Shown piece after piece: positions 44,011 through 53,127 of a stretch of 57,727 nucleotides of DNA. Each line of letters begins with the position of its first letter. Within the stretch, counting starts at the first letter, position 1. A model generated the notes under the pieces. The model searched no databases, was not told the origin of the DNA, and saw only the letters and a program-made list of their open reading frames with translations. Source of the DNA: Canibacter oris (GTDB taxonomy: Bacteria > Actinomycetota > Actinomycetes > Actinomycetales > Microbacteriaceae); assembly GCF_014197205.1 (NCBI RefSeq), contig NZ_JACIFD010000012.1, positions 1-57,727 on the forward strand, given 5' to 3'. A program made the position numbers and the translations under genes.

Positions 44011-44433
44011 TTGTCTAGTTCAAATCTTGAAATTGCGGTATCTGAGGCTACTGTGGCGTCAGTTAATGCTTCGTCGCAACAATTGCGACTGACTCGGCGG
44101 GGGAAGGCTGTGCTTGCGGCTGCTGCCGCGGCAGTGGTCCTCTCGGTGATGAGTGTCTTGCTGTTTGGCCAGCCTGTTACTGCTGCCGCTACATCCGTTG
44201 CGGGCGAGGCTAATTATGGCTACGTAGTGCCGACTCCAGGTGACTCGCTCTGGGAAATTGCAGAGCGTTTAGACAGTGCGGCGGATCCGCGTGATGTGGT
44301 GGCTGAGCTGGTGCGTTTTAATCAGCTTCCAAGCGCTGAACTTAATGCTTACGAGCCGATAGCAGTTCCATCTAAATACCTGGGCAATCCTGAAGTGGTG
44401 ACCGCCGCAGAGCTTGGTTTTGCAGGGCAGTAA
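44011..44433 (+). CDS. LysM-domain membrane protein, possible SOS-induced division inhibitor
   Basis: The 140-aa protein has an N-terminal cytoplasmic segment of about 30 residues, one membrane helix (about 31-57, AVLAAAAAAVVLSVMSVLLF), then an outside LysM-like domain (VVPTPGDSLWEIAERLD to about residue 120). The position, divergent from lexA, and the domain match YneA/DivS/ChiZ-type proteins that block division during SOS. That role is inferred from context. The start is TTG at 44011 with AGGAGT before it. No catalytic domain is present. Confidence 0.7.
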   Translation: MSSSNLEIAVSEATVASVNASSQQLRLTRRGKAVLAAAAAAVVLSVMSVLLFGQPVTAAATSVAGEANYGYVVPTPGDSLWEIAERLDSAADPRDVVAELVRFNQLPSAELNAYEPIAVPSKYLGNPEVVTAAELGFAGQ

Positions 44434-44543
44434 TTGCGGCTAGTTGTTGCAGTGATATGCTCAGTGTGGCATTGAACACTAATCTGCGCTTGATACTGTT
44501 ACGTTGGAGCAATTTTTTCTGACGCACTTGGGAGCTGCGTTGC

Positions 44544-44549
44544 TAGAAT
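44544..44549 (+). promoter_or_regulatory. Candidate -10 hexamer for leaderless hisC
   Basis: TAGAAT ends 6 nt before the hisC ATG, and no ribosome binding site lies between. The gap from the LysM gene (44434-44555) holds no other gene. Confidence 0.4.
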
Positions 44550-44555
44550 CTCTAT

Positions 44556-45656
44556 ATGGCACAATTGAGTGATTTTCCATTGCGAGACAACCTTAAAGGC
44601 AAGACACCATACGGTGCACCGCAGTTGGATGTGCCCATTGCTCTAAACGTCAACGAAAACACTCATCCATTAAATGAGGCTGCGTTGCAGCACATAGCTG
44701 CCGCAGTAACCAGCGTTCTCGGTTGTCTTAACCGTTACCCGGAGCGGGAATTCACTCAGCTGCGCGAAGAGCTTGCCGCGTATTTAGGCTCAGGGCTTAC
44801 CGCAGAAAATATATGGGCCGCTAACGGCTCAAATGAAACTTTGCAGCATATTCTGCAGGCATTCGGCGGGCCAGGTCGCTCGCTGCTGAGCTTCGTGCCC
44901 AGCTACTCTATGTATCCACTGCTGGCACAGGGCACAGACACCGCTTGGATTCCAGTGCCGCGGCAAGCCAATTACGAGCTATCGCCAGAGTATGTAGCTT
45001 CGCAGCTTGCCAAACACAACCCAACTATCGCAATTATTTGTGGCCCCAATAACCCCACAGGTACCAGCCTCACTCTGGAAACAGTGATTGCCGCGTATGA
45101 AGCTTTTGAAGGCATCCTGGTAATTGACGAAGCCTATTTTGAATTCGAAGAAAACACCTTAAGCGCGGTAACTCTTTTAGAGGGACGCCCCCGGTTAGTG
45201 GTCTCTCGCACCATGAGCAAAGCATTCTCTTTCGCTGGAGTGCGGCTCGGATACTTAGCAGCAGACCCGGCGCTACTAGATGCCTTGCGTCTGGTGCGCC
45301 TGCCTTACCACCTATCCACGCTGACTCAAGCAGCTGCGGTGGCCGCGGTGCAGCACGCGGCGTTAATGTTGGAATCGGTAACGGCGATTAAAGAGCAGCG
45401 GCAGCGTTTGGTAGCAGAACTTAAAGCACTAGGGTTGCAGCCGTACCAATCAGGCGGCAACTTCCTGCTGGTAGCCGGTTTTGGAGACAGCACCGCAGCG
45501 TTCGAAGCATTACTAGCAGCTGGGGTGCTGGTGCGACAATTCAACATTCCCGGACACCTGCGACTCACTGTTGGAACCGCAGCCGAAAACACCGCAATGC
45601 TGCAAGCAATTGCAGCCTTCCTGGATACCTCTCAGAGCCCCCAGAAAGTAGACTAG
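44556..45656 (+). CDS. hisC: Histidinol-phosphate aminotransferase HisC
   Basis: It transfers an amino group from glutamate to imidazole acetol phosphate in histidine synthesis. The 366-aa fold-type I PLP enzyme has the start segment [21 protein letters not shown], the PLP phosphate area [36 protein letters not shown] and the Schiff-base Lys in [17 protein letters not shown]. It opens the second his cluster. It is followed 4 bp later by hisB. hisD, often next to it in other bacteria, is not in this window. Confidence 0.95.
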   Translation: MAQLSDFPLRDNLKGKTPYGAPQLDVPIALNVNENTHPLNEAALQHIAAAVTSVLGCLNRYPEREFTQLREELAAYLGSGLTAENIWAANGSNETLQHILQAFGGPGRSLLSFVPSYSMYPLLAQGTDTAWIPVPRQANYELSPEYVASQLAKHNPTIAIICGPNNPTGTSLTLETVIAAYEAFEGILVIDEAYFEFEENTLSAVTLLEGRPRLVVSRTMSKAFSFAGVRLGYLAADPALLDALRLVRLPYHLSTLTQAAAVAAVQHAALMLESVTAIKEQRQRLVAELKALGLQPYQSGGNFLLVAGFGDSTAAFEALLAAGVLVRQFNIPGHLRLTVGTAAENTAMLQAIAAFLDTSQSPQKVD

Positions 45657-45660
45657 AAAC

Positions 45661-46269
45661 ATGACACAGCACCCGCGCACTGCAGCAGTTTCACGCAAAA
45701 CAAGCGAATCGGAAATTAGCATCGAGATCAATCTCGATGGCACTGGCAAAGCAGACATCGAAACCGGTGTGCCGTTCTTTGACCATATGCTCGACGCCTT
45801 CGCACGACACTCCCTGACCGACCTGAAAGTTCGGGCAATCGGCGATGTTCACATTGACGTGCACCACACCGTAGAAGATACCGGAATTCTGTTGGGGCAG
45901 GCAATCCTAGAAGCCCTCGGTGATAAAGCAGGAATTTCTCGTTACGGCGACGCTTTAGTGCCGCTTGATGAAGCGCTCGCGCAGGCCGTTGTTGACATCT
46001 CCGGGCGTCCCTACCTGGTGCACAGCGGAGAGCCCGCCGGCTACGAATTCCACCTCATCGGAGGCCACTTCACCGGTTCCATGGTGCGGCACTTCTTTGA
46101 AGCCATCACCCTGAACGCGCGGCTCACCGTGCACCTCACCCTGGTGGGCGGCCGCGATCCACACCACATCGCAGAAGCAGAATTTAAAGCCTTCGCTCGC
46201 GCTTTCCGGCAGGCAAAAGCTTTTGACGCGCACACTGTCGGGGTGCCCTCAACAAAGGGCGTGCTGTGA
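45661..46269 (+). CDS. hisB: Imidazoleglycerol-phosphate dehydratase HisB
   Basis: It dehydrates imidazole glycerol phosphate to imidazole acetol phosphate. The 202-aa monofunctional form (no phosphatase domain) has the two metal-binding motifs [11 protein letters not shown] and [18 protein letters not shown], with the Mn-binding His and Glu residues, plus [13 protein letters not shown] at the N-terminus. The ATG lies 4 bp after the hisC stop. The next start overlaps its stop (GTGA). Histidinol-phosphate phosphatase must be another protein. Confidence 0.97.
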   Translation: MTQHPRTAAVSRKTSESEISIEINLDGTGKADIETGVPFFDHMLDAFARHSLTDLKVRAIGDVHIDVHHTVEDTGILLGQAILEALGDKAGISRYGDALVPLDEALAQAVVDISGRPYLVHSGEPAGYEFHLIGGHFTGSMVRHFFEAITLNARLTVHLTLVGGRDPHHIAEAEFKAFARAFRQAKAFDAHTVGVPSTKGVL

Positions 46270-46946
46270 CAGGCAGCGACCCAACAGCGGTGGGGCACCC
46301 AGACTGCAGTAACAAGCTGGTTGCGGTGCTGCGGTACGGTTCAGGCAACGTGCACAGCGCGGTGAAAGCGCTGGCAACAACCGGTGCGCGGGTCGTGCTA
46401 ACCGCTGACCCCGAGGTGATTCTCGCAGCCGACGGACTAGTGGTGCCCGGAGTTGGAGCCTTCGGCGCGGTGATGGAGCAGCTCCAAGCAGTATCCGGAG
46501 CAGAGCTGATTCGCCAGCGACTTGCGGCAGGTAAACCAGTTCTAGGTATCTGTGTTGGCGAACAGATTATGTTTGAAACCGGGACAGAGCGAGAAATTAC
46601 CGCTGCCGGGCTCGGCTATCTCAGTGGCACAGTGCAGCAGCTGCGTAGCAAAACCCTGCCGCACATGGGGTGGAACACGGTAACCGCACCCGCTCACAGC
46701 GTCCTGTTGCAGGGGTTACAAGACGCCATGTTTTATTTTGTGCACAGCAACGCTGCCACCCAGATGCCCCGCGCACTATTGCCAGAACTCCGCGAAGCCG
46801 AGCTGCGAGTTGCGTGGGCCGAGCATGAAAACCAAAAATTTATTGCTGCGTTTGAGGTCGGGGCACTCAGTGCGACACAGTTTCACCCAGAAAAATCTGC
46901 CTCGGCAGGGTTGAAGCTGCTCAAAAACTGGGTTGCTGCGCTTTAG
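46266..46946 (+). CDS. hisH: Imidazole glycerol phosphate synthase glutaminase subunit HisH
   Basis: It hydrolyses glutamine and channels ammonia to HisF. The 226-aa class I amidotransferase has the catalytic Cys96 in [14 protein letters not shown], His207 and Glu209 in [10 protein letters not shown], and the oxyanion strand near VVPGVGAFG. The N-terminus from the GTG at 46266 carries about 20 residues before the core [13 protein letters not shown]; a shorter start such as the GTG 30 bases downstream is possible. Translation is coupled to hisB. HisF is encoded about 22 kb upstream. Confidence 0.94.
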   Translation: MTGSDPTAVGHPDCSNKLVAVLRYGSGNVHSAVKALATTGARVVLTADPEVILAADGLVVPGVGAFGAVMEQLQAVSGAELIRQRLAAGKPVLGICVGEQIMFETGTEREITAAGLGYLSGTVQQLRSKTLPHMGWNTVTAPAHSVLLQGLQDAMFYFVHSNAATQMPRALLPELREAELRVAWAEHENQKFIAAFEVGALSATQFHPEKSASAGLKLLKNWVAAL

Positions 46947-47073
46947 TTAAACCGGGCTGCAAGCTAGGTGAGCAAGCGCAGAGAGACAAAACTCCGGCAA
47001 AGCAACTTAACAAGCCTGAGCCCGGGAAGCAAAACAGAGAGAATTTACAATCCACGAGCGGAAAAGAGAGCAA

Positions 47074-47802
47074 ATGAACACCAAACTGGAGCTGTTGCCG
47101 GCGATTGATGTGCGTGACGGCAAAGCCGTCAGGCTGCTGCAGGGAGAGTCAGGAAGCGAAACCGACTACGGCAGCCCCGTTGCTGCTGCGCTGGAGTGGA
47201 TCAACGCCGGCGCCGAGTGGATCCACCTGGTAGATCTAGATGCCGCATTCGGCACCGGAGATAACGCTGCAGTGGTGCGGCAGGTGTTGGCGCAAGCTGG
47301 CAACACCAAAATCGAAATGTCTGGTGGGATCCGTGACGATGCGAGCCTGGAGCGTGCCCTAGAGTTAGGTGCGGCTCGCGTGAACCTCGGCACCGCGGCG
47401 CTCGAAAACCCCGCGTGGACTGAGCGTGTCATCGCAAAACACGGTGACAAAATAGCGGTCGGTTTAGATGTGCGTGGTGAGACTCTAGCGGGGCGAGGTT
47501 GGACCTCCGAAGGGGGGAACCTGTGGGATGTGTTAGCGCGGCTGGAAGACGCCGGGTGTGCTCGATATGTTGTAACGGACGTCACTAAAGACGGGACCCT
47601 GCGCGGCCCCAACCTGCAACTGTTGCAACAGGTGATAGAAAAAACCGGGAAACCGGTTGTCGCGTCCGGTGGAATCTCCGCGTTGCAAGATCTTGCCGAT
47701 CTCAAAACATTGGTGCCGCTTGGGCTCGAGGGTGCGATTATCGGTAAGGCGCTCTATGCTGGGAAGTTCACGCTACAGGAAGCACTGCAGGTGGCAGGTT
47801 AA
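47074..47802 (+). CDS. hisA: Bifunctional phosphoribosyl isomerase (HisA/PriA)
   Basis: In actinobacteria this TIM-barrel enzyme can isomerise both ProFAR (histidine) and phosphoribosyl anthranilate (tryptophan). The 242-aa protein shows [13 protein letters not shown] with catalytic Asp, [21 protein letters not shown] and VTKDGT with the second catalytic Asp and Thr. The loop [12 protein letters not shown] keeps the Arg-Gly-Trp pattern of the dual-substrate PriA (Arg143 and Trp145 in the mycobacterial enzyme), so tryptophan activity appears retained, although no trp genes are in the window. A 127-bp gap separates it from hisH; the start has GAGAG upstream. Confidence 0.93.
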   Translation: MNTKLELLPAIDVRDGKAVRLLQGESGSETDYGSPVAAALEWINAGAEWIHLVDLDAAFGTGDNAAVVRQVLAQAGNTKIEMSGGIRDDASLERALELGAARVNLGTAALENPAWTERVIAKHGDKIAVGLDVRGETLAGRGWTSEGGNLWDVLARLEDAGCARYVVTDVTKDGTLRGPNLQLLQQVIEKTGKPVVASGGISALQDLADLKTLVPLGLEGAIIGKALYAGKFTLQEALQVAG

Positions 47803-47803
47803 G

Positions 47804-48718
47804 ATGGCTATTAAAAAACTTCCTTCGACTGGCGATAGACCACACTTCTCGCAGACTAGAACCGGGTTACCAGCAGGAATCACTGCCGGCGGTAGAGCGG
47901 ACTCAGCAGGCTTCCCATGGGAGGGACGCAGTTTTACTCATCACGACACCGCGTTTGCTGAAGACGACGGTACCGCGCCGCCCACATACCTGGCTGCGGT
48001 GCAGCAAGTCAGAGCTGCGGCAGCTGTCTATTTTAAAGCCAGCGCAGAGCGCGATCCAGCACAGATTAGCAGCAGTCTCCGCGCACTCGCAGCAGCGCAA
48101 CGAGAGGCTTTGCTGGCACTGCAAGAAGTGCGGGTGCTGATTCCGTTGCTTACAGTTGCTGGAGATATCGGGGTGACGCCGGAAGGCAAAACCGTTGAAA
48201 AAACTCAGGAGCTTTCGATTGTCACCGTTGCTGCGCCGGACGGGCGTAAAGTTATGCCGGTGTTTTCTTCAACAGCCGCGATGCGGCGCTGGGATCCTAC
48301 CGCTAGACCAATTCCCGTGCCGTTGCCACAGGCGCTGCTAGCGGCTGCGGAAGAACAGACTGAGCTCGTGATAATCGATCCTGGAACCACAGAAACCGAG
48401 TTCGGGCTGCGTCATAATCAGTTTGCGGTGGTTGCAGCCGCGGCAGACTTTACGCCGAGCTGGGCTGACCCAGAAATTGCAGCACTGGCAACCGCTGAGC
48501 TTACCGCAGACGAACTGGTGCAGCTGGTGGCGTTACTGCCAGCTGACCCGGAAATGCGTTTGCTGACACCGGAGACGGAGCTGGTGCTCGGGATTGTCGG
48601 TGGTTTGCCAACAACTCAGATGCAAGCAACTGCAAATCAAGCGGCACAAAAATGGCAAAACCACCCGCAGCTAGCCTCGAGTGTTGACTCTTTGAAGCTG
48701 CGAGTGGTAGCGGTTTAA
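47804..48718 (+). CDS. SseB-family protein
   Basis: It has 304 aa and begins 1 bp after the isomerase stop, as in many actinobacteria. The SseB N-terminal domain (PF07179-type) is recognisable in LIPLLTVAGDIGVTPEGK, SIVTVAAPDGRKVMPVFSSTAAMRRWDP and IIDPGTTETEFGLRH. No signal or membrane segment is present. Its role is unknown; the homologue in Salmonella is a secretion factor but actinobacterial copies are cytoplasmic. The first 60 residues look like a disordered Gly-rich leader. Confidence 0.85.
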   Translation: MAIKKLPSTGDRPHFSQTRTGLPAGITAGGRADSAGFPWEGRSFTHHDTAFAEDDGTAPPTYLAAVQQVRAAAAVYFKASAERDPAQISSSLRALAAAQREALLALQEVRVLIPLLTVAGDIGVTPEGKTVEKTQELSIVTVAAPDGRKVMPVFSSTAAMRRWDPTARPIPVPLPQALLAAAEEQTELVIIDPGTTETEFGLRHNQFAVVAAAADFTPSWADPEIAALATAELTADELVQLVALLPADPEMRLLTPETELVLGIVGGLPTTQMQATANQAAQKWQNHPQLASSVDSLKLRVVAV

Positions 48719-48730
48719 TCGGGCGCTTAT

Positions 48731-48794
48731 GCTGCCGCGCCAGCCCGGTTAGAGGTGCGGCAGCAAACTAGGCACCAGGCGAGGTGCCTGGTGC
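48731..48794. terminator. Two hairpins between convergent sseB and DUF1844 genes
   Basis: GCTGCCGC/GCGGCAGC (48731-48738, 48757-48764) and GCACCAGGC/GCCTGGTGC (48772-48780, 48786-48794) form two perfect stems in the 95-bp gap. They probably end transcription from both sides. Confidence 0.6.
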
Positions 48795-48813
48795 GTGCGG
48801 TAGAGGTGCGCGG

Positions 48814-49167
48814 TTAGATAACCGAGCCGGTCCATTTCTCGCCTGGGCCAGCGCCTGGCGCATCAGGAATCGTGGAAGCTTCACGGAAAGCTAGCTGCAC
48901 GCTGCGCAGTCCATCGCGGAGGCTGCGGGCGTGCATGTCGCTGACTTCGGGAGCGGCGGCGGTAATTAAACCGGCTAGAGCATTAATAAGTTTGCGAGCC
49001 TCATCAAGATCAATCTGGTTTTCAGGGTCATCAGCCAGGCCTACTTTAACCGCTGCTGCGCTCAGCAGATGCACGCACGCAGTGGTGATAACCTCGACAG
49101 CAGCAACGTCGGCAATGTCGCGGGTTGCTTCCGCAACAACTTCTTCTGGGAGAGAGTTTTCAGTCAT
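48814..49167 (-). CDS. DUF1844 protein
   Basis: A short acidic protein of 117 aa with the DUF1844 core: VITTACVHLLSAAAVKVGL, LDEARKLINALAGLI and a C-terminal helix. The family is widespread in actinobacteria upstream of infC, with unknown function. I chose the ATG at 49167, MTENSLPEEV, because the residues before it do not resemble the family; a longer frame reaches 49323. No binding site is obvious, so leaderless translation is possible. It is divergent from the infC leader. Confidence 0.85.
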   Translation of the reverse strand: MTENSLPEEVVAEATRDIADVAAVEVITTACVHLLSAAAVKVGLADDPENQIDLDEARKLINALAGLITAAAPEVSDMHARSLRDGLRSVQLAFREASTIPDAPGAGPGEKWTGSVI

Positions 49168-49467
49168 AGTTACAATCACACCACACTGTGAGGAAAGTTG
49201 CAGCAGGGGCTCTCGAAAGCTCACAAAATATTTGCGAGACCGTGAAAACAGCTCATGATTGTGGTAATGTTGTTTTTGGCTCTCAGAAAACTGAGACTGA
49301 AGCGGATAATCTCCCACCAGCACTTTCTGATTTTAGGTGTTTGGTAGTTGGCACTCCGTCACCGTATGGTGATAGCTTGAGGGTGCAGAGCAGGCAACTG
49401 TTCTATAGTTCGTTTCTTGGTGCATCACGGGATGTGCTGCCGTCAAATTATTGTTGAGGAGCGAGCT
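49168..49467 (+). promoter_or_regulatory. infC leader region
   Basis: The 300-bp stretch has no convincing gene. TAATGT (49265-49270) with GTGAAA 17 bp upstream could be the promoter. A 6-bp hairpin (49281-49286 with 49291-49296, loop AAAA) and TCACC/GGTGA (49359-49363 with 49368-49372) may belong to a structured leader, such as the L20-type autoregulation known for infC-rpmI-rplT. This reading is inference. Confidence 0.4.
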
Positions 49468-50079
49468 ATTAGCGAACCACGTACTAATGAACGCATTCGA
49501 GTCCCAGAAGTTAGGCTTGTGGGCCCCGGCGGAGAGCAAGTTGGTGTTGTATCAGTTGCTACCGCGTTGCGTCTTGCTCGGGAGGCAGATCTTGACCTTG
49601 TTGAGGTGGCCCCGAATTCAAAACCACCCGTTGCCAAAATCATGGATTATGGGAAGTTTAAGTACGAGGCTGCGCAAAAAGCCAAAGAGGCTCGTCGCAA
49701 CCAGGCTAATACGCAGCTGAAAGAGGTGCGTTTTAGGCTGAAAATTGACACCCACGACTACGAGACTAAGATGAAACGAGCAGTCGGCTTCTTAAACGGT
49801 GGGGACAAAGTCAAAGCGATGATTCAGTTCCGTGGGCGCGAACAGTCACGCCCAGAGCTCGGTGTGCAGCTGCTGCAGAAATTTGCAGAGGATATTGCTG
49901 AGTTCGGAGTGGTGGAATCACGCCCTCGACAGGACGGCCGCAACATGGTGATGGTGATTGCACCAATAAAGAATAAGTCAGAAGCTCGTGCGGAAATGAA
50001 CGCGCGTCGTGCTCAGGAAAAAGCTGAACGGCGCCAGGCACGTGCCGAGAAGAGCCAAGCGGCAGCTGACAAGAGCTAA
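49468..50079 (+). CDS. infC: Translation initiation factor IF-3, AUU start
   Basis: IF-3 checks the initiator codon and splits the ribosome. The 203-aa protein ([18 protein letters not shown] at the N-terminus, [18 protein letters not shown] linker, [17 protein letters not shown]-like C-terminal domain here as [18 protein letters not shown]) is typical, plus a Lys/Arg/Glu-rich tail of about 30 residues. The start is taken as ATT at 49468-49470, preceded by GAGGAG with 6 nt spacing, because no ATG or GTG is well placed; AUU is known for infC and lets IF-3 limit its own synthesis. A TTG (49417) would add 17 residues. Confidence 0.94.
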   Translation: MSEPRTNERIRVPEVRLVGPGGEQVGVVSVATALRLAREADLDLVEVAPNSKPPVAKIMDYGKFKYEAAQKAKEARRNQANTQLKEVRFRLKIDTHDYETKMKRAVGFLNGGDKVKAMIQFRGREQSRPELGVQLLQKFAEDIAEFGVVESRPRQDGRNMVMVIAPIKNKSEARAEMNARRAQEKAERRQARAEKSQAAADKS

Positions 50080-50121
50080 CTTGTTGCCGGTTTCCGGCAG
50101 CTAACGTAATCAAGGAGAATC

Positions 50122-50316
50122 ATGCCTAAGCAGAAGACTCACTCGGGAGCTAAGAAGCGCTTCCGTGTAACCGGCAGCGGCAAGCTGATGAAGCAGCAGG
50201 CGGGTATGCGCCACAACCTCGAGGTTAAGGCTTCAAAGCGTAAACGTCGTCTGAATGCTGATCAGGTGCTCGCAAAGGGCGATGTGAAGCAGGCTAAGAA
50301 GATGCTCGGTCTGTAG
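50122..50316 (+). CDS. rpmI: 50S ribosomal protein L35
   Basis: It is 64 aa, highly basic, and starts [21 protein letters not shown], the conserved L35 N-terminus. AAGGAGA lies 6 nt upstream. It sits between infC and rplT, 42 bp after infC, in the standard operon, and the level is probably set through L20 acting on the leader, as known in other bacteria. Confidence 0.97.
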   Translation: MPKQKTHSGAKKRFRVTGSGKLMKQQAGMRHNLEVKASKRKRRLNADQVLAKGDVKQAKKMLGL

Positions 50317-50363
50317 CCCAGTATCTAGAGAAGCAACAGAGATTTTAGAAGGATAAATAAGAA

Positions 50364-50747
50364 ATGGCACGAGTAAAGAGGGCTGTTAACGCCCATAAGA
50401 AGCGCCGCGTTGTTCTCGAGCGTGCGTCAGGTTACCGCGGTCAGCGTTCACGCCTTTACCGTAAGGCTAAAGAGCAGCTGCTGCACTCATACGTTTACGC
50501 TTACAACGATCGCCGTAAGAACAAGGGCAACTTCCGCCGCCTGTGGATTCAGCGTATCAACGCCGGTGCCCGCGCAAACGGCCTAACCTACAATCGTTTC
50601 ATCCAGGGGCTGAACCTGGCCGGGGTTGAGGTAGATCGTCGCATCCTGTCAGAGCTGGCTACCAACGATCCAGCTACCTTTGCAACCCTGGTGCAGGTTG
50701 CTAAAGATGCACTGCCAGCAGATACTTCTGCGCCAAAAGCTGCTTAA
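50364..50747 (+). CDS. rplT: 50S ribosomal protein L20
   Basis: It binds 23S rRNA early in assembly of the large subunit. The 127-aa protein has the L20 signature [21 protein letters not shown] and [15 protein letters not shown]-like core ([16 protein letters not shown]). It is the last gene of infC-rpmI-rplT, with GAAGGA about 8 nt before the ATG. A large hairpin follows within 15 bp. Confidence 0.97.
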   Translation: MARVKRAVNAHKKRRVVLERASGYRGQRSRLYRKAKEQLLHSYVYAYNDRRKNKGNFRRLWIQRINAGARANGLTYNRFIQGLNLAGVEVDRRILSELATNDPATFATLVQVAKDALPADTSAPKAA

Positions 50748-50761
50748 GCTTGACCTTTAAG

Positions 50762-50798
50762 ACTTTGGGGCGATCGCGGTCAGCGGTCGCCCCAAAGT
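50762..50798 (+). terminator. Terminator after rplT
   Basis: A 16-bp stem with one wobble (50762-50777 with 50783-50798), loop GGTCA, ends 15 bp after rplT. It separates the ribosomal genes from the acyltransferase. Confidence 0.75.
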
Positions 50799-50840
50799 TA
50801 TATAGGCTTGTAAGAAACACTCAACACCGAAAAGAGACCG

Positions 50841-53084
50841 ATGTCTGACCCCGCACCGCAGTTTGCATCGTCACCCGCACCGCGCCAGGCACCGCAGACA
50901 CTAGCTGCTGCTGCGCCGAATCGCTCGGTGTTGCGCACCGACGTGCAATTTTTACGAACCATTGCGGTTACTGCGGTTGTCATTAACCACCTCTCGCCGT
51001 GGCACCTCCCAGGCGGTTTTCTCGGTGTCGATATCTTTTTCGTCATCTCCGGCTTTCTGATTACCGGGCACCTGATGCGGGAACACCACAAAACCGGCGC
51101 AATCAACCTGCCACGTTTTTACGTCCGCCGCGCCCGCCGCCTCCTGCCAGCGGCGTTAACGGTTATTTTGGCATCGCTGTTGCTAACGGTACTGTTTCTT
51201 CCAAACAGTAGATGGGCAGCGAACGCGTGGGAGTCTTTTGCATCTGCTGCATACTTCCAAAACTGGGCGCTGTTCTTCTCCCAAACAGATTACTTTGCGC
51301 AACAACAACCACACACTCTGGTACAGCATTACTGGTCACTCTCCGTAGAGGAACAGTTTTATCTCGTTTGGCCGTGTCTGCTCCTGCTGGTTTACACGGT
51401 AGCCGGCCGTTTCCGTTTTAGCCGTTTCCGTTTTAATCGCCTGCTGCTTTTCACCGCGGCGCTGTTTGCAGTGTTTTTCGTGGTTGCGTTGTGGCAGCTG
51501 CAACTAAATCAAAGCTCCGCTTACTTCAGTACCTTGGCACGAGCCTGGGAATTCATGCTCGGCGCCTGTTGCGTTGCCGGCTGGCCGGCGCTGCAGCGCT
51601 GGTTACAGGCTCGCGGTGCAGCTACGGCCGCGCTTACAACCCTGCTGCAGCTTGCAGGATACGGCATGATAGCGGTGTCTTTTGTGGTGTTCTCGGGAGC
51701 TGATCCGATTCCCGGTTTTGCCTCGCTGCTACCGACGAGCGGCGTGGTGCTGGTGATTTTGGCCGGGCCGCAAACCGTGTTTAAACCACTTGCATTTGCG
51801 GTGGAGAATCGCGCCTCACAGTACATCGCGAAACGCTCCTACAGCATTTACCTGTGGCACTGGCCATTGATCGTGACGTTGCCATTTGTGTTCGGACAGC
51901 TCCTGCAATTGCCACATAAAATTCTTGTCGTGCTGTTAACTCTGGTAGCGGCAGAGTTGACCTATCGGTTCATTGAAGAACCTGCAAGGCGGCGGTTATT
52001 TACGGCGCAGCGGCCGCGGGTAACTTTTGCTGCGATTGCTGCGAGCATTGCGATAGTGGCTGCTGCCAGCACCACAGTAATTGCGTCTGGGCAGCAGCGA
52101 ATTGATGTTAATTTGCGGGCATCGCAGAAAGCCATTGAGCAAATAATTGCGGCCGGGGAACCGATCTGTCTTGGGGCGGAAGCGGCTGCGCACCCTGCTG
52201 CGTGTGCCGAGGTTTTGTACAGTGATTCATTCATCACTGAGCTTTCGGAACAGTGGCCATGGAGTATGCCAGATGAAAATTGTGTGCCGGCAGCAACACC
52301 TTTGGCAGGGGCAAAAGTAAATCTTGTTTGTGATTACAGTACCGGGGCTGCGGATGCCGTTGAAGTGATGCTAGTGGGTGACTCGCACGCCGAGCACCTG
52401 TTTCATACGTTCAGCATGATTGCGGCCGAAAATAATTGGAGACTTCACTTCTCAGCGCTCGGCAGCTGCTACCCGGTTGTGCTACCACAGCACCAAATTA
52501 GTGCGGGGCTAGCGGCAAGCGACTGCCAAACATACGCGGCGAGCACAGCCGATTTTGTGGCTGCAAATAACCCTGACATGATTTTCGTAATCAGTGCGTC
52601 GAAATCGCAGGGCGCGTTCACGCAGGGGTTAAAAGAGGCTGACATCATCCAAAACGCGGCAGAAAATTTTGCTGCGTGGGCGGCTCAGGGGGCTCGGGTT
52701 ACGGTGCTCCGTGACGTGCCATTTGCTGGGCAAGAATTAGGCCCGACCTGTGTAGAGCTGAATTTCACCGCTGTCGCAAAGTGCAGCGCGCCCGAGTCAG
52801 AGGTGCTGCAGCGCGACTATCTGTATGAGGCAACAACAACGGATGCCGTGGTGACGAATCTTGGCGCGCAGCGTGAGCGAGTGCGAGGTTTGCAGCTGAA
52901 TGACCTGATTTGTCAGCAGGGTAACTGCTACGGGGTGATCGGCGGGATTCCGGTCTACTTTGATAATGATCACCTTGCTCGTTCATTTGCGAAGTCGATG
53001 GCGCCGGAGCTCACGAAACGGTTAAATAAGCTGTGGGACACAGAATATAAGATCCCGGTATTAACCTCGGAGATTATGCAGTAG
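50841..53084 (+). CDS. Acyltransferase with C-terminal SGNH hydrolase domain (OafB/OatA-like)
   Basis: The 747-aa protein O-acylates an external polysaccharide or peptidoglycan. Residues about 30-380 form the acyltransferase-3 membrane domain (FLRTIAVTAVVINHLSPWH, GGFLGVDIFFVISGFLIT, and SVEEQFYLVWP), with about ten helices. The remaining part is an outside SGNH domain: MLVGDSHAEHLFHTF with the catalytic Ser, and YFDNDHLARSF with the Asp-His pair. Whether the target is peptidoglycan, capsule or glycan is unknown. A perfect 15-bp tandem duplication at 51406-51435 repeats five residues. It lies between rplT and trmH and interrupts a common cluster. Confidence 0.88.
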   Translation: MSDPAPQFASSPAPRQAPQTLAAAAPNRSVLRTDVQFLRTIAVTAVVINHLSPWHLPGGFLGVDIFFVISGFLITGHLMREHHKTGAINLPRFYVRRARRLLPAALTVILASLLLTVLFLPNSRWAANAWESFASAAYFQNWALFFSQTDYFAQQQPHTLVQHYWSLSVEEQFYLVWPCLLLLVYTVAGRFRFSRFRFNRLLLFTAALFAVFFVVALWQLQLNQSSAYFSTLARAWEFMLGACCVAGWPALQRWLQARGAATAALTTLLQLAGYGMIAVSFVVFSGADPIPGFASLLPTSGVVLVILAGPQTVFKPLAFAVENRASQYIAKRSYSIYLWHWPLIVTLPFVFGQLLQLPHKILVVLLTLVAAELTYRFIEEPARRRLFTAQRPRVTFAAIAASIAIVAAASTTVIASGQQRIDVNLRASQKAIEQIIAAGEPICLGAEAAAHPAACAEVLYSDSFITELSEQWPWSMPDENCVPAATPLAGAKVNLVCDYSTGAADAVEVMLVGDSHAEHLFHTFSMIAAENNWRLHFSALGSCYPVVLPQHQISAGLAASDCQTYAASTADFVAANNPDMIFVISASKSQGAFTQGLKEADIIQNAAENFAAWAAQGARVTVLRDVPFAGQELGPTCVELNFTAVAKCSAPESEVLQRDYLYEATTTDAVVTNLGAQRERVRGLQLNDLICQQGNCYGVIGGIPVYFDNDHLARSFAKSMAPELTKRLNKLWDTEYKIPVLTSEIMQ
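51406..51435 (+). repeat. Perfect 15-bp tandem duplication in the acyltransferase gene
   Basis: GCCGTTTCCGTTTTA occurs twice in a row, encoding RFRFS then RFRFN in the loop between two membrane helices. The length keeps the reading frame. Confidence 0.9.
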
Positions 53085-53127
53085 CACGATAGCGAGAATT
53101 GGATTTATAAAGTAGGGGGAGCGAACA

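Noticed and set aside
49188-49457. 89-aa frame in the infC leader
   Set aside because: No known domain, poor start, and it overlaps the DUF1844 upstream area; more likely leader RNA.
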